NCBI GenBank assembly: GCA_013364255.1
Contig: CP054936.1
Location: 6,032,353 to 6,096,352, forward strand
From: Streptomyces seoulensis
Lineage (GTDB): Bacteria > Actinomycetota > Actinomycetes > Streptomycetales > Streptomycetaceae
Length of the DNA stretch: 64,000 bases
Direction of reading: 5' to 3'
This document shows positions 1 to 7,999 of this stretch, piece after piece. Below the pieces are notes generated by a model. That model searched no databases. It saw nothing but the letters and a program-made list of their open reading frames with translations, and was not told the DNA's origin. How positions within the stretch are numbered: position 1 is the stretch's first letter; the number at the start of each line of letters is the position of its first letter. The position numbers were made by a program, and so were the translations under genes.

Positions 1-501
1 CGCGACGACGGCTATCCGGAGTTCGCGGCGGCCCGGGCCGGACACCTGTACCGGTCGGCGTGCCTGCTCACCGGAGGGGACACCCATCTCGCCGAGGACC
101 TGGTCCAGGAGACCCTCGGCCGGGTGTACCTGAAGTGGGGGCGGATCTCCGGTGCGGACAATCCGGCCGGTTACGTCCAGACCGTGCTCACCCGTACCTT
201 CCTGGCACACCGCCGCCGCCACAGCAGCCGCAGGGAGCGCGCCACCGATGTACTCCCCGAGGTCCCGGGGGCGGCGGACGGTGACGCCTCGCTGCGGCTG
301 ACCCTCTTCCAGGCCCTCGGGCAGCTGCCCGCCAAGGACAGGGCGGTGGTCGTCCTGCGCTACTGGGAGGACCGCAGCGTGGAGGAGACGGCCGCCGCGA
401 TGAACACCAGCTCCGCCGCCGTCCGGACGCGGTGCGTCCGCGCCCTGGCCCGGCTGCGGGCGCTGCTCGGCGACGCGCTCGGCGAGTACGCCAGACCCTG
501 A
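1..501 (+). CDS. SigE-family ECF RNA polymerase sigma factor (5' truncated by window edge)
   Basis: The reading frame is open from base 1, so the true start lies upstream. The visible 166 residues hold sigma region 2 (LYRSACLLTGG followed by AEDLVQET, the region 2.2 core-binding helix) and a C-terminal region 4 helix-turn-helix (DRAVVVLRYWEDRSVEETA, then TSSAAVRTRCVRALARLR). This spacing, with no extra domain, is typical of the short SigE-family (SigE70) ECF factors common in Streptomyces. It would direct RNA polymerase to a small regulon. The next gene encodes a single-pass membrane protein and is probably its partner, since such pairs are frequent, but no classic anti-sigma zinc motif is visible there. 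The family call is confident; the regulon is unknown. Confidence 0.88.
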   Translation, partial: RDDGYPEFAAARAGHLYRSACLLTGGDTHLAEDLVQETLGRVYLKWGRISGADNPAGYVQTVLTRTFLAHRRRHSSRRERATDVLPEVPGAADGDASLRLTLFQALGQLPAKDRAVVVLRYWEDRSVEETAAAMNTSSAAVRTRCVRALARLRALLGDALGEYARP

Positions 502-588
502 GCCGTACGGGAACGGCGGCCGTTCCCGTCCCCGCGCCGCCGGCCGCGCTCCGATCGCTCACCCGCTCGATCCTCCACCTGACCCTCC

Positions 589-1863
589 ATGTCCGAGAAA
601 TGGCGGTTCGTCATGCCTGACGCAGATCACGACTCCTTCGAGGAACGGTTCGCCCACGCCCTGCGGGACACCGGTGCGCGCCTCGACCCGGCCCGGCGCG
701 ACCTGCCCGCGGAGGGCGCGGCGCGGGGCCGGCGGCTGCGCGCCCGGCGCCGGGCCGCCGTCGCGGGCGGGGCCGCCGCCGTCGCGCTGGTCGGACTGGG
801 CGGGGCGCTGGTCCTGCCCGGCGGGCAGGGCGACGGCCGGCGGCAGTCCGCCGGCGGCAGCCCGAAGCCGGCCCCCACCACCGCGGCCGAGACCGAGGCC
901 GCGAAGCCCGCGGTGTCCGCCGCGAGCCTCACCCGCACGTTCGAGAAGCTGCTGCCTCCCGGCCGGCTGAGCCGGACCGCGGCGCGCGGCACCGACGACC
1001 ACCCCTATGCGCAGGGCGTGTACGACGACGGGAAGGGCGAGGCGGCGATCAGCGTCTCCGTCAACCGCGTCCCGGCCGGCACCCAGGAGGCGAGCCAGAA
1101 CACCACGTGCCCCGACAAGGTGTTCATCGCCTACGACAGCTGCGGCACCACGAAGCTGGCCGACGGCTCCGCCCTGATGATCCTCAAGGGGTACGAGTAC
1201 CCGAACAAGCGCGGCGGCACGAGGCTGTGGCAGGCCGACCTGGTGACGCCGAGCGGCCAGTACATCAGCGTCATGGAGTGGAACGCCGCGGCGGAGAAGG
1301 ACGCGCCGGTCACGCGCGCCGAACCCCCGCTGTCGGCCGCGCGGCTGAAGACGCTCGTCACCGCGCCCCAGTGGCGTACGGCCGCCGACGCGATCCCCGC
1401 GAGCCAGTGGCCCAAGCCCGCCCCGAACGAGCCGAAGGGCCCCGCCGGCTCGGTCTCGGCGACCCTCGCCGGGCTGCTGCCCAAGGGCGTCGCGGTCACG
1501 GACAAGGGCAGCGCCGACCCGGGGTTCGGGTACGTCGTCGTGGACGACGGCAGGGGCGCGAGCCTGGTGCAGCTCAACGACCAGCCCGACATGCGCGACG
1601 TGGAGGGCCAGCTGTTCGGCGCGGACGCCAAGGTCCTGCCCGACGGCACGAAGGTCGTCACCCACAAGTCGCCAGGGGAGAAGGGCGTCTCGGGCATCGT
1701 GATGTGGACGGTGGACACCATCCGGCCCGACGGCCGCCGCGTCGTGATCAGCGCCTTCAACTCGGGCGCCCAGAACACCCCGGCGACGCGCGCGACCCCG
1801 GCCCTCACCTTGAAGCAGCTGGAGAAGATCGCCACCGACCCGAAGTGGCTGGCCCTGGGCTGA
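589..1863 (+). CDS. Single-pass membrane protein paired with sigma factor
   Basis: The product is 424 residues. A basic, Arg-rich N-terminus (RGRRLRARRRAAVAGG) leads into one hydrophobic segment at about residues 60-80, followed by a long polar Ala/Pro-rich extracytoplasmic domain. That domain appears to contain two similar halves, each ending in a stretch of the form TLxxLxxxAxxPxW (near residues 250 and 410). I do not recognise a named domain. The gene follows the sigma factor gene by 87 bp on the same strand, and proteins of this shape often sit beside SigE-family factors in Streptomyces, so an anti-sigma or sensor role is possible but unproven. No clear Shine-Dalgarno marks the start; ATG at 613 is an equally acceptable alternative and would remove eight residues. 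Confidence 0.7.
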   Translation: MSEKWRFVMPDADHDSFEERFAHALRDTGARLDPARRDLPAEGAARGRRLRARRRAAVAGGAAAVALVGLGGALVLPGGQGDGRRQSAGGSPKPAPTTAAETEAAKPAVSAASLTRTFEKLLPPGRLSRTAARGTDDHPYAQGVYDDGKGEAAISVSVNRVPAGTQEASQNTTCPDKVFIAYDSCGTTKLADGSALMILKGYEYPNKRGGTRLWQADLVTPSGQYISVMEWNAAAEKDAPVTRAEPPLSAARLKTLVTAPQWRTAADAIPASQWPKPAPNEPKGPAGSVSATLAGLLPKGVAVTDKGSADPGFGYVVVDDGRGASLVQLNDQPDMRDVEGQLFGADAKVLPDGTKVVTHKSPGEKGVSGIVMWTVDTIRPDGRRVVISAFNSGAQNTPATRATPALTLKQLEKIATDPKWLALG

Positions 1864-1901
1864 CCCCGCCGGCCCGCGCCCGCTTGGCCCCCCCGGCCGG
1901 A

Positions 1902-2123
1902 TCAGTCCGGGTCGACGCTGAGCAGGTCGCCGGGCTGGCAGTCCAGCGCGCGGCAGAGCGCCGTCAGAGTGGAGAAGCGGATCGCCTTGGCGCGGTCGTT
2001 CTTCAGGACGGAGAGGTTGACCACGGTCACCCCGACCCTGGCCGCCAGCTCCGACAGCGTCATGCCGCGCTCGGCCAGCAGCCGGTCCAGGTGTACCCGG
2101 ACCCGGTGCTCCTGCGGCGGCAT
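1902..2123 (-). CDS. Small XRE-family helix-turn-helix regulator (YozG-like)
   Basis: A 73-residue protein that is almost entirely one HTH domain: MTLSELAARVGVTVVNLSVL forms the two DNA-contacting helices, followed by IRFSTLTALCRALDCQPGDLL, the characteristic dimer/scaffold end of this family. The ATG overlaps the stop codon of the upstream DUF2975 gene as TGATG, so translation is probably coupled. Small XRE proteins encoded directly after a DUF2975 membrane protein form a widespread pair in Firmicutes and Actinobacteria. The membrane protein is presumed to modulate the regulator, although the signal is unknown. The family call is strong and the function is inferred from the pairing. Confidence 0.88.
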   Translation of the reverse strand: MPPQEHRVRVHLDRLLAERGMTLSELAARVGVTVVNLSVLKNDRAKAIRFSTLTALCRALDCQPGDLLSVDPD

Positions 2124-2743
2124 CAGACCAGTCCCTCGGTGTCCGCGCGCAGCCTGGTGCCGCGCCGGAAGACCTCGGCCAGGGCCAGGACGAGGAGGGC
2201 GAGCAGGAGGTACGCGCCGGTGAAGGTGACCTGGAAGGGGATCGCGTCGGACAGCGGCGTGCCCCGCACCAGCAGCTGGGTGGTGAGCGCGGGCAGCACC
2301 GGCGCGAGGACGGCCTGTGCCAGCGCCGCGCCGGCGATGACGCCCAGCCGGCGGGCGTTGTCGGGCACGAAGACGTCGCCGTCGCGCAGCGTCCGGGCCA
2401 TCCGGAGCAGCAGGTACAGGACGAGGAGCAGCAGCAGGCTGCCGACGAGTTCCGGCAGTGCGAGCAGCAGCCGCTGTCCCGTGTCCGGGTGGGTGAGGGC
2501 CAGATCGGCCCGGTGGCCGCCGGTGAGGGTCATGCCGTGGCCCGCCGTGGCCCGGATCACGCCGTCCGGCACCCGGGTCGCGGCCGCGGTGCCGACCTCG
2601 CGGGTGTCCATGGGGTCGGTGATCCCGAGCACCCCCAGCAGCGGCAGCAGGATCCCGAAGACCGCGGCGAGGGCGGCGGCCAGGCCGAGCGCCGCCTCCA
2701 GCAGCCGGTCGCTCCGTCGGCTCCAGCCGTACTTCCCGGTCAT
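2123..2743 (-). CDS. DUF2975 membrane protein
   Basis: The product is 206 residues with four predicted membrane segments (about residues 17-42, 92-113, 134-155 and 175-195). The family hallmark RMARTLRDGDVFVPDNARRL follows the second segment. I chose ATG at 2743 because AGGGGG lies about five bases upstream; an in-frame start 21 bases further upstream lacks this. It is translationally coupled to the small XRE regulator gene downstream, and the pair is a recurring unit. The likely role is as a membrane sensor or modulator of that regulator. A perfect 23-bp inverted repeat lies between this start and the chitinase gene, in the position of the promoter. Confidence 0.82.
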   Translation of the reverse strand: MTGKYGWSRRSDRLLEAALGLAAALAAVFGILLPLLGVLGITDPMDTREVGTAAATRVPDGVIRATAGHGMTLTGGHRADLALTHPDTGQRLLLALPELVGSLLLLLVLYLLLRMARTLRDGDVFVPDNARRLGVIAGAALAQAVLAPVLPALTTQLLVRGTPLSDAIPFQVTFTGAYLLLALLVLALAEVFRRGTRLRADTEGLV

Positions 2744-2760
2744 GAATCCCCCTGCCGCGC

Positions 2761-2811
2761 ACACCGCGCCTGTCGATGGTCGATACTGTCGACCATCGAC
2801 AGGCGCGGTGT
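2761..2811. repeat. Perfect 23-bp inverted repeat (hairpin or operator)
   Basis: The arms at 2761-2783 and 2789-2811 are perfectly complementary around the spacer TACTG. The repeat starts 20 bp after the chitinase stop codon (minus strand) and ends 18 bp before the DUF2975 start. It could therefore be the chitinase terminator, an operator for the XRE/DUF2975 operon, or both. There is no U-tract. Only 87 bp separate the two genes, so any promoter for the DUF2975 operon must overlap this repeat. Confidence 0.8.
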
Positions 2812-2830
2812 CGATCCGTACGCGCCGGTG

Positions 2831-4555
2831 TTACGGCAGGGCGTGGACGTGGGCGCCCACCGAGTTGGACCAGGCGTTGCCGGCCGCCGCGTCCCAGTTG
2901 GTGGACCAGGTCATCGCGCCGCGCAGGCCGGGGTAGGCCGTGGACGGCTTGAAGGCGCCGCAGTTGGTGAGCTTGGTCAGGCAGTCCAGGGCGTTGTTGA
3001 CGACCGTCGGGGAGACGTAGCCGCCGCCGGCGCCGCTCGGGGAGGCGGGCAGGCCGAGGCCGACCTGCGAGGGAGCGAGGCCGCCCTGCAACTGGATGCA
3101 GGCCAGCGCGGTCAGGAAGTCGACCGAGCCCTGCGAGTACACCTTGCCGTCGCAGCCCAGCATCGCGCCGCTGTTGTAGAACTGGGTGTTGACGACGGTC
3201 AGGATGTCCTTGATGTTCAGCGCGGTCTGGAAGTAACCGCCCGACGTGGACTGCATGTCGATGGTCTGCGGGGCCATCGTGATGATCAGGTTCGCGCCCG
3301 CCTTCGCCGACAGCGCGCGCAGCGCCTGCGTCATGTAGGTCGGGTTGAGGCCGTTCTCCAGGTCGATGTCGACGCCGTCGAAGCCGTACGTCTGCATCAG
3401 CGAGTACACCGAGTTGGCGAAGTTCGTCGCCGACGTCGGGTCGCTGACCGACACCGTGCCCTTCTCGCCGCCCACCGAGACGATGACCTTCTTGCCGGCC
3501 GCCTGCTTGGCCTTGATGTCGGCCTTGAACTGGTCGACGGTGTAGCCGTTCAGGCCGGCCGAGTCGAGGTTGAAGGTGACCGCGCCGGGTGTGGTCGTCG
3601 CGTCGGCGAAGGCCACCGCGATGATGTCGTAGGCGGCCGGGACGTCGGAGATCTTCTGGACGGTCGCGCCGTTGTTGAAGTTCTGCCAGTAGCCGGTCAC
3701 CGCGTGCTTCGGCAGCCCGGTGCCGCCGCCACCGCCCCCGCCGCCGGTCGACGACGTGGTGGCCGTCACCGCGGCCGACCTGGCGGACTCGCCGGCCGCG
3801 TTGGTCGCGCTCACCTGGAAGGAGTACGCGGTCGAGGCGGTCAGGCCCGACACCGTCGCCGACGTGCCGGTCGCGGAGGCGACCTTCGCGCCGTCGCGGT
3901 AGACGTTGTAGCCGGTGGCGTTGGAGACGGTGTTCCAGGACAGGGACACCGACGAGGACGTGGTGGCGGAGACCGCGAGACCGGCCGGCGCGGCCGGGAC
4001 CGTCGGCGCCGGATCGCCGCCGCCGCCCCCGTCCGGACCGGAGACCGACACGTCGTCGGCGTAGTAGGCCGCCTGTCCGTACCAGCCGTGCAGGTACACC
4101 GTCACCGAGGTGGTCGAGGAGCCGGTGGTGAAGGTGGTCTGCAACTGCTTCCAGGAGCCGCTGTCCGGGGTCCAGGTCGAGACGTCCGTGGTGCCCGTCC
4201 CGGTCGCGCCGAGGTAGGCGTACCCGCCCTGCACCCAGGCGCTCAGCTGGTACGTCGAGTTGGGCTTGACCGCCACCGACTGGGTGCACTGGGCGTTGTC
4301 CTGCGCGGCCGGGGTCGCCTTCAGCGCGGCGCTGCCGCCGTGCACCGGCGAGGAGACGGCGGCGCCGCTGCCGGCGCTGCACGTCCAGTTGCTCAGGCCC
4401 GACTCGAAGCCGGCGTTCCTGGCGTTGTTGACGTCGGCGGCCGCCGCCTGGCCGGCGCCCACGCAGGAGAGGGCGAGGGCTGCGGTGACGGCTCCGGACC
4501 AGATGCCCAGCGGCCGAAGCCGTCCGGTTCCTGGCGTGCGTGCTGCGCGGTCCAC
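2831..4555 (-). CDS. Secreted family 18 chitinase (CBM-FnIII-GH18)
   Basis: A 574-residue secreted enzyme that hydrolyses chitin. A signal peptide of about 40 residues ends near GAGQAAAAD. Next come a beta-sandwich carbohydrate-binding module (about 41-170), a fibronectin type III domain (about 183-265), a poly-Gly linker and the GH18 barrel (about 285-574). The catalytic signature FDGVDIDLE is intact, with the acid/base Glu at residue 400. The start is GTG with GGAGG six bases upstream. The promoter region carries two copies of GGTCCAGACCAA, matching the repeats and DasR sites known from Streptomyces chitinase genes, so repression relieved by N-acetylglucosamine is likely. It stands alone on the minus strand. 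Confidence 0.95.
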   Translation of the reverse strand: MDRAARTPGTGRLRPLGIWSGAVTAALALSCVGAGQAAAADVNNARNAGFESGLSNWTCSAGSGAAVSSPVHGGSAALKATPAAQDNAQCTQSVAVKPNSTYQLSAWVQGGYAYLGATGTGTTDVSTWTPDSGSWKQLQTTFTTGSSTTSVTVYLHGWYGQAAYYADDVSVSGPDGGGGGDPAPTVPAAPAGLAVSATTSSSVSLSWNTVSNATGYNVYRDGAKVASATGTSATVSGLTASTAYSFQVSATNAAGESARSAAVTATTSSTGGGGGGGGTGLPKHAVTGYWQNFNNGATVQKISDVPAAYDIIAVAFADATTTPGAVTFNLDSAGLNGYTVDQFKADIKAKQAAGKKVIVSVGGEKGTVSVSDPTSATNFANSVYSLMQTYGFDGVDIDLENGLNPTYMTQALRALSAKAGANLIITMAPQTIDMQSTSGGYFQTALNIKDILTVVNTQFYNSGAMLGCDGKVYSQGSVDFLTALACIQLQGGLAPSQVGLGLPASPSGAGGGYVSPTVVNNALDCLTKLTNCGAFKPSTAYPGLRGAMTWSTNWDAAAGNAWSNSVGAHVHALP

Positions 4556-4659
4556 TGGTGCCTCCGGGGGAGAGGGGAGGGGAAACGGGGAAGGGAGGTG
4601 GGGGAGGGGAAGCGGGAGAGCAGGGGGTGCTGCACGGTGGCCACCGTTGGTCGTACAAG

Positions 4660-4699
4660 TTGGTCCAGACCAATTCCCTTGTCAAGAGGTCCAGACCAA
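4660..4699 (-). promoter_or_regulatory. Chitinase promoter with DasR-like direct repeats
   Basis: GGTCCAGACCAA occurs at 4662-4673 and again at 4688-4699, and the first copy is a near palindrome (TTGGTCCAGACCAA). On the minus strand a TTGACA hexamer (complement of 4680-4685) lies between them. Chitinase promoters in Streptomyces carry 12-bp repeats of the form TGGTCTAGACCA that bind DasR, and this fits closely. DasR binding is inferred, not shown. Confidence 0.75.
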
Positions 4700-4718
4700 A
4701 ATCGGGCCGCCGGTCCAC

Positions 4719-5105
4719 CGGTCGCCCAGGTCGCGGGCCCCGCCCGCCGAACCGCCCGACAGGGAACGGAAGTTCGCAAAAGCCTCAGCCGCGCCCGCCC
4801 GGGCCCCGCCCCGGCGCCACCGCCCGGTCGGCGCGCCGCCTCCCTGGACTCCCGCGCCGGCGCCCTCGCGCGGTCAACGCGTCGGCCGCCCGCCACGCTT
4901 TCGGGGCCGCCCCGCACCGCCCGTGCGCTCGACCTGTCCCGGTTTGCCGTGACTTGCGCACGCACTGTCGTCACCCGGCTTCACATTCGCTGTTCTCCGG
5001 CCCCGAAGGCGCAGTTACAGTGCTCAGGTAGTCACGCTGTGAAGTCAACTCGGTACGCCGGAGGGGAACGCCGGCGGGCCGTCGGGGGTCGAACGGGGAG
5101 CTCGC
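4719..5105. other. Spacer between chitinase and the Tad locus
   Basis: About 390 bp without a supportable gene. It holds the outer part of the chitinase promoter region and, near 5090-5105, the sequence GGGGAGCTCGC that places a ribosome binding site before the GTG at 5106. No convincing -35/-10 pair for the Tad locus stood out. Confidence 0.5.
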
Positions 5106-5951
5106 GTGTCAACTGCGATCGCTGTGACCAGTGGCGACATGGCGCTGCCCGGACAGGACGACCGGACCGTGCCCGCCGTGGTCCTGGACGGCCTGGACCG
5201 GCAGCCGCTGGAGCACACGCTCGACACGATGCGGACCCTGCTCGACCAGCACGGACACGTGATCGTGGTGTGCTCCCAGGCCGCCCCCGGCGGGATCGAG
5301 CGCCGGCTGCGCACCGTCCGCTCGCTGCTGGAGAGCGACCGCATCGCCCTGTTCCGCCCCGACCTGCCGCCGCTCGGGATCGCCGTCCTGGCCCGCCAGT
5401 TACGCCAGCTGGCCTCCTGCGACCTCAGCCCCGGCGTCCTCGCCTCGGCCGGCCGGCTGCTCACCCACTACGTCCACGCCGGCGCCGTGCTCAACTCCGT
5501 CACCCGCCTCGACCGCGTCCCCGTCGGCCTCCGGACGCACGCCAAGTCCTGGGTCCCGGGCAGCCAGTTCGGGGTGATCGCCCACCCCGCGCCGCAACTC
5601 GTGCGCATCGGCCCCGAAGCCGCCCTGACCGGACCCGACTTCGGCACCTGGATGCTCGTCGCCAAGGGCCAGCTCACGTCCGACTGGGTCCAGACCTCCC
5701 TCGCCCCCGCCTGGCAGGTGCTCGGCCTGCGCGAGGCGCCCCTGCCCGCCGAGTCCGCCGCCTGGTGGGGCACCTCCCGGCTCGTCGAGTTCTGCACCTA
5801 CCTGCCCGACCTGTCGGTCCTCTACCAACTGGTCACCTCCGTCCGCCAGGGCGTGTGCCACTGGTGCGGCATCGACGTCATCGGCGACCGCTGCGTCTTC
5901 TGCTCCGCCACCGCGCCACCGCTGCACGAGAGCCCCACCCCCACGGGTTGA
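5106..5951 (+). CDS. Uncharacterised protein with C-terminal zinc-ribbon-like CxxC pair, first gene of the Tad locus
   Basis: The product is 281 residues. There is no signal peptide or membrane segment. The C-terminus carries CHWCG and, 12 residues later, CVFC, a likely four-cysteine zinc knuckle. The rest has alternating helix/strand character and no domain I recognise. The start is GTG with GGGGAG upstream. The gene precedes cpaB by 67 bp on the same strand, so it probably belongs to the pilus locus as a regulator or assembly factor; this is inference. Codon 99 is TTA (5400-5402), one of three TTA codons in this locus, which would make its translation depend on the bldA leucyl-tRNA. Confidence 0.75.
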   Translation: MSTAIAVTSGDMALPGQDDRTVPAVVLDGLDRQPLEHTLDTMRTLLDQHGHVIVVCSQAAPGGIERRLRTVRSLLESDRIALFRPDLPPLGIAVLARQLRQLASCDLSPGVLASAGRLLTHYVHAGAVLNSVTRLDRVPVGLRTHAKSWVPGSQFGVIAHPAPQLVRIGPEAALTGPDFGTWMLVAKGQLTSDWVQTSLAPAWQVLGLREAPLPAESAAWWGTSRLVEFCTYLPDLSVLYQLVTSVRQGVCHWCGIDVIGDRCVFCSATAPPLHESPTPTG

Positions 5952-6018
5952 CCGGACGAGCCCGTACCCCCCGCCATCCGCCCCGCTCGACCGCTATCCC
6001 AACGAGGTCGCACCGTTC

Positions 6019-6726
6019 ATGAACTCCCGTCAGCGCCGCGGCGTGATACTCCTGCTCCTGTCCGTCCTGTGCGCCCTCGGCGCGTTCGCGGGCGTGGTCT
6101 CCGTCATCGACGACGCCAAGTCGAAGGTCGGCCCCGAGGTCACCGCGTACCAGCTCAAGACCGACGTGAAGCCGTACACGACGCTGAGCGAGAGCCAGTT
6201 CGAGAAGATCTCGATGCCCAAGCGGTGGCTGTCGCCCAACGCCGTCACCGACCTCGCGCGGATCCGCGGCAAGATCGCCGTCACCACCCTGCGCCAGGGC
6301 TCCCTGCTCCAGAGCGACATGATCGTCGACCAGCCCGCCCTGCGCCCCGGGCAGCAGGAGGTCGCCATCATGATCGACGCGGCGACCGGCGTCGCCGGCA
6401 AGATCACCCCGGGCTCCTCCGTCAACGTCTACGCCACCTTCGCCGGCCAGCGGCAGGGCGACCCGGCCCAGTCCAAGATCATCGTGACCGGCGCGAAGGT
6501 GCTCGACGTGGGCCGCATCACCGCCCTCGACCCGAACGCCGACAACCGGAGCCAGCAGCCCAGCGAGGTCGTCCCCATCACCTTCGCGCTCTCCGCCCTG
6601 GACGCCCAGCGCATCACCTACGCCGAGTCCTTCGCCCAGCGGGTCCGGCTCGCGCTGGTCGCGCCCGGCGACGACGCCGGCGTCCCGGCCGGCGACCGGA
6701 CCTACGAACTCGCGAAAGACAAGTGA
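6019..6726 (+). CDS. cpaB: CpaB/RcpC-like Flp pilus assembly protein
   Basis: A 235-residue protein with one N-terminal membrane segment (GVILLLLSVLCALGAFAGVV) followed by an SAF-type domain (about residues 40-105, including the stretch ending TTLRQGSLLQSDMI). The remaining extracytoplasmic part matches the RcpC/CpaB family seen in Tad loci (QQEVAIMIDAATGVAGKITP, then GSSVNVYAT). In Gram-negative bacteria CpaB links the inner-membrane machine to the secretin. Here there is no outer membrane, so it more likely contacts the wall-side pilus base. It is followed 13 bp later by tadZ. The family call is good; the role in a Gram-positive cell is inferred. Confidence 0.85.
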   Translation: MNSRQRRGVILLLLSVLCALGAFAGVVSVIDDAKSKVGPEVTAYQLKTDVKPYTTLSESQFEKISMPKRWLSPNAVTDLARIRGKIAVTTLRQGSLLQSDMIVDQPALRPGQQEVAIMIDAATGVAGKITPGSSVNVYATFAGQRQGDPAQSKIIVTGAKVLDVGRITALDPNADNRSQQPSEVVPITFALSALDAQRITYAESFAQRVRLALVAPGDDAGVPAGDRTYELAKDK

Positions 6727-6739
6727 GAGGCCCGCAGCC

Positions 6740-7999
6740 ATGCCCACCAGGATCCTCCCGGCAGCCGGCGACGCGGACGCCGTCCGGTCCCTCACCACCC
6801 TGCTCAGCCAGCTCCCCGACGCCGAGCCGGTGACCCCCGTCGGCGACTCCACCCAGCTCGTCGACACCCTCGCCCGCCTGGCCGCCGAATCCGTGGACGA
6901 CCTGCCCGAGGTGGTCGTCGTGCACGAGCGGATCGGCCCCGTGCCGGCCCTGGAGCTGATCCGCGAGGTGGCCCTGCGCTTCCCCGCCGTCGGCGTCGTC
7001 CTCATCACCTCCGACGCGAGCCCCGGCCTGTTCGCCGCCGCCATGGACTCCGGCGCCCGCGGCCTGGTCGCCCTGCCCCTGAGCTACGAGGAACTCGCCG
7101 GCCGCGTCCAGGCGGTGGCCCAGTGGTCGACCGGCGTACGGCGCCACCTGGGCCACGGCGGCGAGGTGTTCACCGGCGTCGGCGGCCGCGTGGTCACCGT
7201 CAGCGGCGCCAAGGGAGGCGTCGGCGCCACCGTCAGCGCCGTCCAGCTCGCCCTGGCCGCGCAGGCGTCCGGGCACAGCGCCGCCCTGGTCGACCTGGAC
7301 CTCCAGGCCGGCGACATCGCCTCCTACCTCGACGTCCAGTTCCGCCGCTCGGTGGCCGACCTGGCCGGCATCACCGACATCTCCCCGCGCGTCCTGGCCG
7401 ACGCCGTCTTCCGCCACGACACCGGCCTCGCCCTCCTCCTCGCCCCCGCCGAGGGCGAACGCGGCGAGGAGGTCACCGACCGGGCCGCCCGCCACCTCGT
7501 CAGCGCCCTGCGCTCCCGCTACGAGATCGTCGTGGTCGACTGCGGCGCCCAGCTGACCGGAGCGAGCGCCGCCGCCGTGGAGATGGCCGACACCGCGCTG
7601 CTGCTGACCACCCCGGACGTGGTCGCGGTGCGCGCCGCCAAGCGGACGGTGCGGATGTGGGACCGGCTCCAGATCCGCAAGGCCGAGGAGACGACCGTCG
7701 TCGTCAACCGCCACACCCGCGGCGCCGAGATCCAGCCGCCGCTGGTCCGGAAGATCACCGCCACCCCCGTCGCGGCCACCGCCGTCCCGGCCGCCTTCAA
7801 GGAGCTCCAGGGCGTCATCGACGCCGGCCGCCTGCACGAACTGGACGACAAGAGCACCGTCAAACAGGCCCTGTGGCGGCTCGCCGCCGAACTCGGCCTG
7901 GTCGAACAGGCCGAGCCCGACCGCAGGTCCGGCGGCCGGCCCCGGGGCGGCGACCGGGGCTCGGTGAGCTTCCGGCGGCGCAAGGAGGCGGGGGGATGA
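6740..7999 (+). CDS. tadZ: TadZ/CpaE-like pilus polar-localisation ATPase
   Basis: 419 residues: an N-terminal receiver-like domain (about 1-130) and a C-terminal ParA/MinD-type domain (about 145-390). The nucleotide loop reads GAKGGVGATVSA: the signature lysine of the deviant Walker A is present (K158), but the second lysine of the usual KGGVGKT is Ala163. TadZ proteins are known to have atypical Walker A motifs, so this fits the family but may mean weak or no ATP hydrolysis. The Walker B region is YEIVVVDCGAQ. TadZ is expected to position the pilus machine in the cell. The stop overlaps the next ATG by four bases (ATGA). Confidence 0.9.
   Translation: MPTRILPAAGDADAVRSLTTLLSQLPDAEPVTPVGDSTQLVDTLARLAAESVDDLPEVVVVHERIGPVPALELIREVALRFPAVGVVLITSDASPGLFAAAMDSGARGLVALPLSYEELAGRVQAVAQWSTGVRRHLGHGGEVFTGVGGRVVTVSGAKGGVGATVSAVQLALAAQASGHSAALVDLDLQAGDIASYLDVQFRRSVADLAGITDISPRVLADAVFRHDTGLALLLAPAEGERGEEVTDRAARHLVSALRSRYEIVVVDCGAQLTGASAAAVEMADTALLLTTPDVVAVRAAKRTVRMWDRLQIRKAEETTVVVNRHTRGAEIQPPLVRKITATPVAATAVPAAFKELQGVIDAGRLHELDDKSTVKQALWRLAAELGLVEQAEPDRRSGGRPRGGDRGSVSFRRRKEAGG

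Noticed and set aside
1902..4718. A 938-codon open frame on the minus strand spanning the XRE, DUF2975 and chitinase genes
   Set aside because: It is an out-of-frame shadow of the chitinase and DUF2975 genes. Only its last 73 codons, the XRE protein, show family similarity; the rest is Arg/Pro-rich low-complexity translation typical of GC-rich DNA.
2489..6022. A 1,177-codon plus-strand frame opposite the chitinase
   Set aside because: Low-complexity antisense of real genes with no domain; long spurious frames are expected at this GC content.
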